A stretch of DNA of 64,000 bases from assembly GCA_026874595.1 (NCBI GenBank), contig CM049306.1:87185142-87249141 (forward strand), read 5' to 3'. The stretch is from Sipunculus nudus (lineage: Eukaryota > Annelida > Sipuncula > Golfingiida > Sipunculidae). The notes below the pieces were generated by a model. It was not told where the DNA came from. It ran no database searches and worked only from the letters and a program-made list of their open reading frames with translations. Numbering within the stretch: position 1 is the first letter of the stretch; each line of letters begins with the position of its first letter. Positions 1-12,129 of this stretch are shown here, piece by piece. Made by a program: the position numbers and the translations under genes.

Positions 1-475
1 GATTTTTTTTTTTCGAGAAGAAGCTCCATTACTTTATTAAAATTCGGGTTGGATGGGGGTTGGGTCGGGGGGGGGGGGGGGTTCACATATAAATGTTTAG
101 ATCCGTTGTCTTTAGGGACGGTGAAACATGAAAAATATCACCCTACATCTTTAAATTGATAACAAACTTGAATCTGAAGTCAGGGCGTACAGACCTCCAC
201 CAGAATCTCTTTTAATATCAGTCATGTGTTCACGTGTATGTGTGTCATGTGTGAACACTATCATGCTTCAGTAACACGAGTTCATCTTGCGAGTGGCAGA
301 AAAAAATAAATACGAATGGGTGGCTTCCACACGGAGACAAAGGAATGGTCCTTTGTCATAATTGTTTATAAGAAAATATATATTGTGGTTATTCTTATAA
401 CCTCCAAAATAAAATGGAGTATTGATATTTCTTTACCTTAAACTTGTACAAATGTCGGCAAAACATTTTACGCCT
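1..475 (+). repeat. Family D dispersed repeat, copy 1 (cut by window edge)
   Basis: Diverged first copy of a dispersed unit that recurs at 695-2055 and 15218-16490. Shared landmarks in order are a T run followed by GAGAAGAAGC-like sequence, a G-rich tract, CCACCAGAATCTC, TTGCGAGTGGCAGA, GGGTGGCTTC, and a GTCATAATTGTTTATA segment. The left end lies outside the window. No recognisable protein is encoded. It may be a transposon fragment or a local segmental duplication. Confidence 0.65.
67..81 (+). repeat. Poly(G) run, 15 bases
   Basis: Uninterrupted G run inside family D copy 1. The other D copies have only short interrupted G runs here, so the run looks like a later expansion. Confidence 0.9.
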
Positions 476-1490
476 GTCTCGCTTTTTCAGCAGGCGACCT
501 GTAATCCTCACTGAACCCCATTTCCATTACATAGCTTGTTAAGGAATTTTACTCCGTCAAAAGGAATTAAAGATTTGCAATTTTAAGCGGGGAGCACATG
601 TCCACATGAATCTTTTTAATAGGGAGCACTTTTCCGTTGAGGGGACACAAAGAGCTGAGACCCTTTATACAATCACCGTTTTATAGGTTTACAGGTTTGT
701 TGATTTTTATACATTCAGAAGTATCTTTCAATTATAACCATGGTTTTAATAGTTCGGCTGATTTATGGGTTGTTTGAATTTTTTTTTTCAAGAGGAAGCC
801 TGGGGGCGGGGGCATTGCACACACTTCTAGGGGTCCTCAATCACTTGGGTACTTTGGAACCCCCGCCAGAGTCTACTAATCAGTCGTTCGTTCATACGTG
901 CACGTTTCATGTAAAACTTAGTCATGGTTCAGAAACACGTGTTCACAAGGCGAGTGCCAGAACAACTGGATACGGCTTCTACTCGGGGACAGAGGAATAG
1001 CCCCTTATAATTATTTCTTTGTGGAATTGTGATTATGGCACTTAAAAAAAAATATATATATTATGGTGATTCCGATTACATCCAAAAATATAATGATTTA
1101 CGGATGCAGTTTTACCCCACCCCTCTACAAATTTTCAATAAAATCTGTATATTACATTTTGCGTTAATTTGCTGAAAGACAATGCAATAAACCAAGGCTG
1201 AAATGGTTTCTTTGCTAAATGCTTTCATCGAAATATATCAACCCGTTTTCTCTTTATCTGGGAGAGTTGTCCATTTTGCATCAGACCTGCTTATTAAATG
1301 ACAATTTACAGTACTTTAACCAACAATTTAATACTGTTGGAATATATTTATCTGGGTCTATCTTTTTCACATTGGTAGCAATACGTTTCGAGTACAAGAG
1401 AATTCCACGTAGCATGCATGTGTATACAAATAACGCATGTGCCTGTTAACATGCCTTAGACTCTACCCTCTACTGACTACACTGAATAAA

Positions 1491-1507
1491 CATCGTGTTT
1501 CACGATG
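1491..1507. repeat. Small perfect hairpin
   Basis: CATCGTG and CACGATG form a 7-bp stem with a TTT loop, inside family D copy 2. Function unknown. Confidence 0.5.
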
Positions 1508-1809
1508 TCGCCTGAGCTTCAACGAATACAAAGCATCATTCATATAATTTAACGGTAGAATGCCTCTTTATACAATGGTTATATCTACGATATTTCCCAA
1601 GCAATGAAGCTGTCGGACCTATGTTGTTTATGGGGAAAAAACGTCTTACTTAAAAATTCGTACACGCTGTACATGCCGCACGTCTCTTTCCAGAATTTAT
1701 TTTTTTGTGTGATTTATGGAATAGAAAAACTTTTCTTTTAAGTTTGACATTTTGGTGGAGGGTTTTCCTGGGAATTCTAGCAGAAGTTATCTTTATATCA
1801 TGTAAGTGA

Positions 1810-1845
1810 AACACATATAAGTGACAAAACACATATAAGTGACAA
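1810..1845 (+). repeat. 18-bp perfect tandem duplication
   Basis: AACACATATAAGTGACAA occurs twice in direct succession (1810-1827 and 1828-1845). The matching part of D copy 3 has no such duplication, so it arose after the copies separated. Confidence 0.85.
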
Positions 1846-2055
1846 TAGTTCTTGCAAAAAACTTTAGTAATAAAATATGCGTCTTTTAGTTCCTATCAGC
1901 TCATTTAAAATATGCATCAGACAGAGCTGTGGATTTTCCACGGTAGCAGCTAGTCTATATATTATTACCAAGTTTTTGTCTATGTAAGTGAAAGTCAGCC
2001 CACGTTATAACAGAGTCACGACTGTACATACCCAATTGCAGTGAATGTTCTATTT

Positions 2056-3734
2056 GATAGTTGCCATATTTCGACTTGAAACTCATTACCGGTCATTCAC
2101 TACGGATTGATTTCTTACGTTGACCTTCCCGCTCAAGTACTTGCACTTCAAGAAAAAAAAAGTAATTTGAAACCCTGTGCGCCCGATGTTAGTGAACATT
2201 AAACAACTATATCTGAATCAACGGGGAAACTTTGCCAACACCTGGGTGTAGATTCTTGAAAGAAAACCGGGTTTTCAGCTAGGCGAGGTATACTGACCCG
2301 GGGTCGGTGCTTATACATCAATCACTTATATCTGGTCATTGTCACCATAGTGAGCATTTACCAACGTGGGCTTAGGCTGGTTTCATCTTGTATTCCTGCC
2401 GGAGGGGTCGCAGATCTGTACTTTGATGTGGACATTAATGCTGTATTCTAACCCGACCTCATCATTTATCATAAACTTTCACCAATTTCAGCGGGACGGA
2501 TTAAGACTTGAGAATGTGAGAGGGCTTCGAATAATTGTGCCGCATTTCATCATAAGAGCCACGACATCGGCTGCTTGCTGTGACATTATCGCTTATATCA
2601 GAATAAGACACGCAATGGCAAGAATAAAATACCTGAACAAATGAAATGGAAAGCATGTATGTTTAGATTACACCTGAACAATCATAAACTTTATTACGAG
2701 GTTCTCGTGGGTATATGTATTTAAAACAAGAAGGAAGACTGGAGCGGATGAGAGAGAGACGGAGAGAGGGAGATTCTATTAAAAAACAATGAGACAGGGG
2801 TCAGATAAAAGGTAATGAGAGAGACAGAGAAAAGTATGTCAAATAAAAAAACTAAGTATAAAATATATAAAACACTGGCAAGTTGGCTCACGCACACTTG
2901 TTCTACGCGGACGTCTGGTGCGATGTTTCGATCAAACATTTTATATTTCCGGTAGGGTATCCAGAATCTAACCAATCAAAGCTATATTAGCCTGTCCTAC
3001 TTCTTGCGCACGTGTTCTTGTTAAGACGGCGTCTAAACCACACACGCTTGGCACTATGTATTCACCGGGTGAGCGACATTAAAAGTATAACTGGGTCCAT
3101 CCCTGTCATCTAACCAACCTTCCCAACAAGTGAACAAGGTTCCCTTACTTTGACCGCCCATCAACCTACATTATGCTTTGGTCGCCTCTAAATAAGGTTT
3201 AAAAACTTTCAATCAGGTTTTTCAATCTTCCTACTCTGCCAGTTCCATTCATGCTCTTATTAACCACAAGTTATGAAGGCTGACAGGGAGTTCCAAAGCA
3301 AAATCTCTTTGGATATTTTAGAAATTCTCCTTTTTTCAATTTCTCGTAAATTATATGATCTCTTGCTTTTTAAGGCAAGAAGATGAAATCATTTAAAATA
3401 ATTAGAATAGAACAATTGCACGTTTATGGTAAATGTTTTATAGGGTGTTTCTATCGACTGGTATGTATACCTACTGCTATAAAAACCCTTCCAGTCTAAA
3501 ACCTTCAGTTAAATGATTGTTCAAGAGTGGCGGGCAAATATAGTGAAAGGAACAATTTTAGAATGGCATAATAAGTGGGAAGGTTGGTTAAATAGGTAAC
3601 AGGGGAATGGGCCCAGTGATGCTTGTAATATCGCTCATTCGTTAAAGTGCTTGTGGTCAAAATGTGCTGTTTTTTTATTTTTGCCTTTTTAGCTGAATTC
3701 AGGTCTGTGAACGCGTAGCTACAGATTTAATGAT
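2056..3734. other. Unique AT-rich DNA with a GA-rich stretch
   Basis: No gene is recognisable. A purine-rich low-complexity stretch (GAGAGAGACGGAGAGAGGG type) lies at about 2728-2850. The ORFs here are short and show no protein-like composition. Confidence 0.6.
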
Positions 3735-3940
3735 ACCGACCACTCTAAAAACTCTATAGTAAACACGGACAGAGTTTGTTTGCTTTGGCACAAGCATGGC
3801 TCCCAGGTACAAAACGTTCGCGTGCCAGTGTGTCGTACTAAGGTCGGTAGGTCAAGGACAGCACTTGGTAAAAGAAAACCTAAAAATTACGACCACCAAC
3901 GGGACCTCAATTAATTGGTGGTATTTTCGAGGTGGTCGTT
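3735..3940. mobile_element. Possible relic of a pogo-type MITE with inverted CGACCACC ends
   Basis: CGACCACC at 3890-3897 is inverted as GGTGGTCG at 3931-3938, and ACCACCAA and TTGGTGGT nest inside. Another CCGACCACTCT stands near 3738. CGACCAC words are typical of small pogo/Tigger-like MITEs in molluscs (compare 24893-25053). The ends cannot be fixed, so this is a weak call. Confidence 0.3.
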
Positions 3941-3944
3941 AGCA

Positions 3945-6395
3945 GAAATTTTACTCTTTTATGATTCTTAATTTATGAACTCTGAATGGGAGCCCACTCA
4001 AGAAGTCTGTCAAAAAGAAAGTCTTGGAAAAAAGTGAAAAAAAACTTGCTTACAACAACTTGCAGAAAGACCTAGACATGCGTAGAATGAAGGTAAACGT
4101 TTTACGTTTGACATTTTAACGTTTTATTTACGTTTGGCCATTGAAATATACCATTAAGGCATAGACCACGCTCAGTCACTGGGTACATCCAGGTCTTCAG
4201 TCACGTACATTTTAACAACCTTGACACGTTCTCTGTTCATCGGTTGTATAAAAGCCAGTTTATAGGTCAATATAACTGTACCCAATATATAAACTTAATC
4301 GTTTTAGCATTCCCGCGGCAATTAACTTAAAGTGTCTGTCAAAAAAGAATATATTTCTTCCTTGATATATTGATCGTGTGTTATTATTCTTTTACAAAAC
4401 CTCCGTCGCGCATCTTTAAAGCCATCGCCTCCTGGATAAGACGGGCTGAAATACTCAATGCCCCGTTATAATTATGACCTGTCATTGTAACTTGGAAATG
4501 CTTTTATCACGGAGATAAAAGCACGCAGCGTTCAATAAGCGAGAGATGCGGAGCGGGGTTGGACAGATATTATATTTGTATCTATCTATTTACATTAATG
4601 ACCCATCAGGAAAGATCCAAAGGCAGACAGCAAGAAGATGCCACGTCCATAATAAACGAAGGCGGTGAGTGCTTCCACAAAACGCACTCCACACAAAAGC
4701 GCGCCAAAAACACAGCAGACGATCGAAAGGGAAGCAGGGAAAAAGCAAATGAATCGACGAAACAAAATGAACAAATCAATAACTTAATGAAGACCCATTA
4801 CGTCCTATGGCCGCGCTAGCTTCCTTTCTCAGCAACAAGACATTCTATTTAGCAAGATAATTCTCATCCCTCTCAACGTCTTCACCGGTAAGCATTCAGT
4901 CACGTGATATATGGGCATCCGCTAAAATAACTAAGTTTACGCACTTTAATCCGCTTGGTATTGAGCCTGGGGCGCATAGCGGGCTTAGCACTCCCCTCTG
5001 CAGAGACACTACATTTGTCAATATAAAGTACGTTCTCGGATGAGAGCCAGAATACCTTAGATAAAAGTGTCGTTAGTCGCCTGCCTGGAGACGTGGCCGG
5101 GAAAAAAAAAATCCCCGAATTGCGTCAAGTTTTGATTTAATTCTGTTTTTTAGAATACTTCCTCAGATTCCACAGATCATGTTTCTAAAGAGGATATACA
5201 ATGGTTTATGTCTGGTTTTTTTATTAATACTTTATGTACGGAGCAGATTTTCCTCTTCAGGAACAAGAAGCACGAAAGAAGCTCACCACTTCAAAGACTG
5301 TATTTTAAGACAAAAAACATAAGGTATAGAATATTATATTTAAGAAAAATGTTAGTAACACGAATATATAACATAACGTACATTTTAATCGCAGGCGTGT
5401 AAACGAATTTTGCAAGTTTATACAAATACACGTAGAAATTTAGCTATGCAGGTCTGCCATAAAACATTAATTTATTATTCTGTGTCAAAGTGCATTTGCA
5501 TATGCATCTGTTTATTATTATTACGTTTCTTATGATCCGTGCATTTGCACCTGGTGATGTGTAATCCAATATGTATTTGAATTAATCTATTTGAAACATT
5601 TACAGTTAAATGTGCCTACACACTTTTCAATCAATCTTGGTTTGAGAGGCCATAGAAGTTCCATGTTCCTCTGTAAGCCTGAAAATAAAGAATATGGAAT
5701 ATACATAGGCCTCATCTGCTTCGTGAATGTATCGGGGAGAATTCACAGAAGCCGGCACGTGTAGGAGTACTAATGGAAACCCCACCATGCAAAAGCCCAC
5801 CCCCTCTTTCGGAATAAAAAACCTCCGCTCAATTTTTTTTCCGGACAGCTCCATTATCAGGCTTTATGACAAAGAGGACAAAAGCCTTCTCCGAGAATAT
5901 CAATTTTCTACATTTTGAACATATATTGTGGAAGACATATTTATGATATATATCGGAAAACATTTCAAAACTTTCTTTTCATTGTTTAAGTGTCAGAGTT
6001 ATAATTTAAATGGCCCCCATTTGGAAACTGTCAACAACATACTGTTTTACTGACGCAAATGGCATCCTAATATATCGCGACATGGGATAGATGACTGAAT
6101 AATTATTAAGGAAAATATGGACTAACTATAACATGTGTAAATAGTAGATAAACCATTTCATGAAAAAAAAATGACGCAGTAACATCCACGCAGAAAGTTA
6201 AGTAGATATCAAGCTGTAGTATACTGTTTGGTCGAGGAATGAGTTTATTCACTGCAACTAGTTCAGCCTCCCCCGCAGGAAGAACAGGTTTATGGTTGTT
6301 TAAGAGTTATTTTTAAATTCATATTAAGGTTAAATGTTAGGGGTGTACCTACTAAAGCTACCCCGGGTGCGAAACCATCGATATCAAAATTTGTT
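3945..6395. other. Unique sequence without recognised features
   Basis: AT-rich DNA. A 73-codon ATG ORF starts at 4598 and is rich in Lys, Glu, Asn and Gln, but it lies in purine-biased DNA and matches nothing I know. Two short overlapping ORFs on opposite strands around 5627-5918 are probably chance. Confidence 0.5.
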
Positions 6396-6399
6396 CTTT

Positions 6400-6605
6400 C
6401 TCTGTTTTTCTTTTTTACTGCAAATTTCTGCTTCCACTAGATCTCGATTATGGCTGATTTTCATAAGCTGAAACTTGGCCACAATATTAGCGCTAGGTCA
6501 GATTGCGCCTGATATTTATTTTTGGCCTTGACCTATGGTCGTAAACTTCATAGCCGATCCCCGGTCATCGCTCTTTTGCGGGCGTTTGGGTTCTTCCACT
6601 GAGAG
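6400..6605 (+). repeat. Family Z dispersed repeat, copy 1
   Basis: Matches the reverse complement of 34195-34375. Shared pieces are ATGGCTGATTTTCA, ACAATATTA, AGGTCA, TTATTTTTG, CCTTGACC/CCTTATTCC, CATAG.CGA.CCC and ATCGCTC. The two copies are in opposite orientation about 28 kb apart. It has no coding capacity and is probably an old dispersed element. Confidence 0.6.
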
Positions 6606-6892
6606 CCCGGAGATTGCATTCTTCTAGTTTACATGTTTTATATAAAAATTACTATATAATTTATATAATTATATAAATTGAATAATATATAATTTTTTAG
6701 GTAGGTCCATGACTGTTGGTTACAATGCCTACTGAATGAGGACGAAGGTTTCCTTAATCCATTCAATAAGAATATTATGTATTTATTCAAGTTTTTACTT
6801 GTACAGAGCTAAATATAAAATACGTCATAACCTTTCGTTATGAAATAAGAGCGAACCCCTGAAGTTTTAGAGAGATTTCACAATTATACTCG

Positions 6893-6975
6893 TGAAGCAC
6901 CGGTTGGGATCGAGCCAGGTCCGGCCCTTCCTCTCCGATGTCCAATGCCTTAATCACAAGGCAACGTCCTACCTC
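6893..6975 (-). repeat. tRNA-derived SINE head or decayed tRNA pseudogene
   Basis: On the minus strand the sequence contains GATTAAGGCATTGGAC, which resembles a Pol III A box with the D-arm of a tRNA (plus strand 6946-6964). GGCTCGATCCC, a good B box, follows at plus 6906-6916. Spacing fits a tRNA head, but acceptor-stem pairing is poor, so a working tRNA is unlikely. A truncated SINE is more likely. Confidence 0.45.
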
Positions 6976-8430
6976 ATTATTACGGGCTTTTCTAATTTGT
7001 CTCACCCGTATCACTCTTCATGAGTAGTAAAATGAATGTGAACGCACAAAGTTAACCGAAACGACGACTGCCCGCAGGACAGGTCAAAACCCATCGGTAA
7101 ACAAGCCGTCAGATTGTTAAATGTATGGATTTACACCCCTGATTGCAGAGAAAATCATAAAAGGATTATCAAACATAAATAAACATTACGTTGTCAGAGT
7201 GTTACATCATATTATTTTGGCTTTTGTAATACTTCATGTGCCTTCATGCTGTCAGTTTCTTAAGGAATGGAAGCAGTAGTCACTTGTAAGCAGTTGGCCG
7301 AACTCTGTTTCGGTTTGGGGACAAATAACCTTACGTCTCCCTCGTGTTTTAGGGTAATAAATTAGATAAATACGATAATTCATATTTTCCTAATGATCTG
7401 CAATTTCATAATCTTCATCTCTTTTTAAAAAAATAGGATTAAGTATGCGTGAATGCCTTATTGAATCGTTATAAATTGTATTTTGTATTTTTTATAAATA
7501 GAGAATAGGGGTAATTATGATATTCGCAGCGGTCGGAGTTTTTGCCTTCTTTTTCATGAGAGTGGTTTATACAAAGATTTGAGAAGGGTTCCTTATTTCA
7601 GGGGGGGGGGGGGGCTCTGTCCGTATTCCGGAGGATTACCCCCCTCAAATTTTCATATCATACAAGGCCTATGGAAGAACGTGGTTATTGAAAAAATGTT
7701 ACACGGTTATGCATTCAGTATGTACATGTTTTAATTTATTCTAATGAGAAATCTCTTCATCAAGGTATAAAAAAGATAATTTACGGACTGCAGAGTCAGA
7801 ATAATTGAAACCAAAAACATACGATCTATTTCCTGTAAACAATAACCGATGCATTTCGACATTAAATCATCTTTTTTTGTTAATTAGCTTGAGTCGGGGA
7901 AAACACTCATTCAGAATGTCATGTCTAATAACCAATCTGAAAATCTTATTAATCAAGGTGGCCTTCTGCGATATCGGCGTCTATTCACTAAAGATAATCC
8001 TTTGTACCTTTTACAAAAATGCACCCACCAATAGGATTCATGGGTTTTCGTTTGTCTGAACTGCTGTGTGTGGTGTGTACAAAAACAAGATCTTACATCC
8101 GTCACAGAGGCATTTTAAGAACTTTTCTGAAAAGGAATTACCTGAAAGGTAGTGCATAAAAGCGATCGGTAAGTAAGCCAAAAATCAGTTCTATAGCTTA
8201 TAAAAAGTGTAGATGAAAAGCTGGCTTTAAAGGAAATATAAAGCGTTTTTTTTATGTTTGATTAGATCTTGTGGTTGAAGTTAAATAAGTCAGTTGTTAC
8301 AAAGAAGCATTCAAGAGGTATAGTATGACCTTCTGAGGAAACAAGAAAAGTCTATTCAGCTAAATGGTTTGGTAAACCAATAATGCATGCAGTTGTTCTT
8401 GACTGACTAACTCCCAGTTGGTTTAATGTA
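6976..8430. other. Unique AT-rich DNA with a poly(G) run
   Basis: No gene is recognised. A 14-base G run is at 7601-7614, followed by a TTCCGGAGGATTACCCCCC segment. The 84-codon ORF at 7805-8059 has no protein-like signature. Confidence 0.5.
7601..7614 (+). repeat. Poly(G) run, 14 bases
   Basis: Direct reading. It is one of many long G or C runs in the window. Confidence 0.9.
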
Positions 8431-8431
8431 A

Positions 8432-8780
8432 AATTAGAAATCTGCATTATAATTAATGCAAGCCTCCGTAAGGGAGGCCACTGTGGACGGATGCTCCGAA
8501 AACCTCGTTTGTATTTACTTATTCTGCACATATTCTCAGTTTCATTCGCATGAATGACACACCTTTGTAAATATACCTTGAAGACGTTCCTTAATCCGGA
8601 TCATATGCCGGATCCACAACAAAATCTAATCGATTTTTCATCGGCCCATTCCTGAAATTACCTGATAATTTCATGAGTTATCGGTGAACAAATACACAAA
8701 AATATACACATGAACGGGATGAACGCACACTCTCGTGACGGGAGGCAGTAATTACATGCAGATAAAATCGCCCCGGATTT
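8432..8780 (+). mobile_element. RTE-like retrotransposon 3' tail relic, copy 1
   Basis: Homologous by eye to 19712-20150. Shared stretches are TTAGAAATCTGCAT, GACGTTCCT, TCCGGATCAT.TGCCGG, AAAATCTAATCGATT, CCATTCC, GAAAT..CCTGA, GAGTTAT and GAACGCA. The string of a GGATCCGGATCATG-type start, then a CAAAATTTAATCGATTC type and a TTTCATCAAAATCCGTTC type, is one I know from 3' tails of RTE-like non-LTR elements in marine invertebrates. No reverse transcriptase remains. The family name is recalled, not searched. Confidence 0.5.
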
Positions 8781-10263
8781 GAGCGTTAATATGACTATGC
8801 ATGATACGGGCAGCTTATTCGTTGGTATTATAGTAGATATTAGAGTAGATCTATACAGAGAAAGCCATAGAGCTGGCATCATTGACACAAATCAGAGGTT
8901 CGCGCGGGTATTGGACCGTCAGATTCGATGGGATACATGATAACCATAGTGTAGAACTACCGTGTAAAACCATGAGATATTATTTATACACTTATATACA
9001 CCAGTACGGGAAAGAGGCGGCAGGATGTCTCTTCCATCCGATATTTCACATTTTTTACAAATTGGGAATAACAACCGTATTTTGTGGGGTCCTTTTCTCT
9101 ACCTTAAAGCACTGGATTCTGTGATGTAAATTGACTTCGAATATATTCCTTAACGTGTTAATGTGAAAGGACTTGCCAAGCGTGTGTTTCCCAATTTATT
9201 CGATCATTAAATTAGTGGATAAAAACTAAGGAGTTCCTTTTTCAATTAGATTATAGACTTCCTCGATTAAGTGTTAACCTCTCTTTCCATTTATAATGGT
9301 GTCAACATTGATCTTATTTTTACACTGTTGACAAAATATTCTAAAGAGCATTAACAGATTTACGGTTTCAGGAAGTATCGCATAATGTAATAGCACAAAG
9401 CAGGGAACAATATATTTGGTGCATCTACCAATCTATCTACATATGACTACATATCCTACATATGGAAGCTACAACTGGCAGGTTAATAAATATTAATTGT
9501 ATTTTAACTGTTCACTTTAGTTAACAGCAGTTATCTTTCTATGTGTAATAAGTCACAACAAGTTTCTATATTTGTGGTCACAACATCCTGTGAATATGCA
9601 TGGAGTATGCATTATCTTTTGACAGACCCCCCTGCGGTAAATATCTATTGGTATCTTTGGATAGTCAAAGGTATCTTTAACTGTGGAGCCATAATCGTAG
9701 AAGGAATAAAAAAAGGAACAATTCCTAAACCTGACGTTTTTAAAGTAGACTGATCCCTTTATAAAAAATAGGCCATAATTGTGGATCAAAGAGCCCACAG
9801 GCTCATCGTTTTGTTTATATTAACGTGTTTATAACCAGTGGGTTGCCTGCAAAAATAATCCAAACACGTTCAATTGAATATCTTGCGGCAAGACAGGCAT
9901 GTCAGATTTTCAAAGGGCGTTCTTGCACCTAGTGACCTTACAAAACACATAAATACAACCAACTACCTCAGGATACAAAGTTTTTTCGGTTTGTCGGCTT
10001 AGATGCATGTACCATGTATACTAACATCTTGTAGATAGACAAGTTCATACGTTTATCATGCTCAGAGGCGTTATCAGAACTTTATACTTCACAGGATTTA
10101 CTTACAGTTGATAAAATGTAAAATGTATTAACAACAAGCCAGAAATCGCATACATTCTACAGAAAAAGGTTGGTGAATAGCTGGATTCAAACGTTACATA
10201 TACAGACATGCACATTCTTGGAACAGGTGGGTCACATCAGATATCCTTTCCTGGTACGCAGGA

Positions 10264-10275
10264 GGGGGGGGGGGG
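10264..10275 (+). repeat. Poly(G) run, 12 bases
   Basis: Direct reading. Preceded by CAGGA and followed by TTGTAAGG. Confidence 0.9.
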
Positions 10276-10504
10276 TTGTAAGGAGTGTTGATGTATTTTT
10301 TTTATCTTACTTAAGTGCCCTGATATACAGAACTATCGACGAGAAATTATATATTTATATGATATCTTTGTTGGTTTGTATGTTTGTTCTAATAATATAA
10401 TATCCGAATTCAGATGGAGTTTGACCTTTTAAAAGCCCAACCCTTAGCTTAATTTTCATACATATTATACCTCAATATATAGCTCCAGGCGACGCCGGCA
10501 ACTT

Positions 10505-10505
<1 letters not shown>

Positions 10506-10545
<40 letters not shown>
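10506..10545. repeat. Poly(T) run, 40 bases
   Basis: Uninterrupted T run. It could be the poly(A) tail of a retrocopy inserted on the minus strand, but I recognise no element on its right side, so it may be simple slippage expansion. Confidence 0.9.
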
Positions 10546-10546
<1 letters not shown>

Positions 10547-11284
10547 TCGACTGAGAATCTGGGTCAAACCAGAATGTCCTAAATGGATTTATCAACCTCT
10601 AACTAAACCTGTCTCGCTAAAAGACCTGTGTAAGATATAAGCTACAGTTCACAATGTAACGAGATAAATTGGTAAAACAAGCTTAACCAGTTTGGGAAAT
10701 TAGATTTCTGAGTATTTCAGTCCTAGCTTCATCGGAATGGCTGTAGTCATCACTTGTAGTTTCAAACCTCAGGTGTAGGACCTTATCCCGGGTTTGAGAA
10801 TCGGTTTCTGCGATGAATACCTCTTTTTAAATTCAGCCTAACAAATTGACTGACTTGCCAGATTTGTTCCTAACCTCCAATAGAGAAAACCTGCAAGCCA
10901 TAAGGCTTCATGATGTTTATATTTATCTTGTCGTGTTGCTATCATACTGCTTATCAATTAAACTTCCCACCTGCAAATCATTAACCAAACATAAAGCCTA
11001 TGTCAGCCCCTATTTAAGTTTATTTGCCAAATGTTCATTTGTTACAGTAAGCGCTAGTCCGCTGACCGAATTATACCGAACGTTGACCGAATTATTCTAA
11101 TCACTGACCGAATTAACCCGATCATTCGAAAATACATATGGGTCTGTGAGCAGGGGGTACGGTAATTGACATTAATATATTTCTGATATTGCGGCCAGTT
11201 TCATTTACCCAACCGCCTTTATAGATTATCACTGGGTGGCCACAGTTTGGAGGATGTAATTATTAGATGCCATGACTATGGGTC

Positions 11285-11297
11285 GGGGGGGGGGGGG
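11285..11297 (+). repeat. Poly(G) run, 13 bases
   Basis: Direct reading. Confidence 0.9.
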
Positions 11298-11659
11298 AGT
11301 TGTGATGATTTCCTTTCAATCTGTCGTCCGTCTGGTGACACGTTATGTTCCCCCCAGTCAGCCTCAGCCCGCCACATCTGGCTTCATAATAACGTTAACA
11401 ATGATTTCTCATTTGGGTTTATCTCAGTAATATTGACCTAGTCTATTATAACGGGCTGCGTATGTCAATATTCATAAATTACCAGTGATTTAAGCCCAAA
11501 TATTACTGGTAACATCGCGTCACGTCACATTTTCAATTCGTTTTAATGCTCGTTACAGGGCTATGCTAGAAATGTGTGGCCCGGGAACCAGTATGACAAA
11601 GACACATCTGGCAATCCTTTTTTTTGTAAATATATGTTGTTTCGATCTCGAATCCCATG

Positions 11660-12125
11660 ATTTTGGTCCTGGTTCTCTGCTCAGGGGTAGAGCGCAGGAC
11701 TCAAAGCCGGGAGATCGTGAGTTCGAATCTCAGCCGAGGCGGTGAGATTTTTCACGGTCGGCCCCCACCCAGGGTGAGCGCTCTGCAGGCTTAATGGGAA
11801 GGCCTTGCCCAACGGCCCAAACGAGTGCGCCTTTCGGGATTCCTCGGTGGTATGACCCAGCAATGGGGACGATTACGCATCCAGGGCCCGCAACATATAA
11901 AATGAGAGGAAGCGTGATACTGCCCTGTCACGTAGTCCGAAACCGAAATGGAATTCTGCAGATGTACATGTCTGTATTTGTGAGTGTGATTTAAAAGTTA
12001 TTATTCCTCTGAATAAAGCAACAGTTACACTACTATTAACACATCTTCCGCAACTGTTTTCAAAATGAGACAATTTTAATTGTTATTCACACGTCAACGT
12101 TTCAACTGACCATATGTGCAAACTT
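11660..12125 (+). mobile_element. tRNA-derived SINE, copy 1
   Basis: The head is tRNA-like. GCTCAGGGGTAGAGC supplies the A box with a perfect 4-bp D-stem (GCTC/GAGC). GTGAGTTCGAATCTCAG supplies the B box and T-arm with four pairs. The acceptor stem does not pair, as expected for a SINE rather than a tRNA gene. A tRNA-unrelated body follows, starting GGTGAGATTTTTCACGGTCGG and ending near CTGACCATATG. The same body, with the same 3' end, recurs at 43768-44180. Any ORFs across it are by-products. Confidence 0.75.
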
Positions 12126-12129
12126 TGCT

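Larger units (their letters stand above)
695..2055 (+). repeat. Family D dispersed repeat, copy 2
   Basis: This is the longest D copy. It aligns by eye to 15218-16490 from TTGATTTTTATACATTC through TTTGCGTTAATTT, AAACCAAGGCTGAA, ATTTAATACTGT, TTATATCATG, AAAATATGC and GTGGATTTTCC. Order and spacing are kept along about 1.3 kb, with many substitutions and small indels, so this is an old duplication. No long ORF is conserved between copies, which argues against a protein-coding unit. Its head also repeats copy 1 at an offset of about 670-770 bp, so copies 1 and 2 form a loose tandem pair. Confidence 0.65.
8785..11655. other. Mostly unique AT-rich DNA with homopolymers
   Basis: No gene is recognised. 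It contains a G run (10264-10275), a 40-base T run (10506-10545), a second G run (11285-11297) and an 8-bp inverted repeat (TTACCAGT at 11479-11486, ACTGGTAA at 11505-11512). Confidence 0.5.

Noticed and set aside
4559-4819. 86-codon Lys/Gln/Asn-rich ORF
   Set aside because: The annotated start is not ATG (the first ATG is at 4598), and the composition follows purine-biased DNA. No family resemblance.
11660-11745. Functional tRNA gene
   Set aside because: D-arm and T-arm are recognisable, but the acceptor stem does not pair and a repeated body follows, so it is a SINE head.
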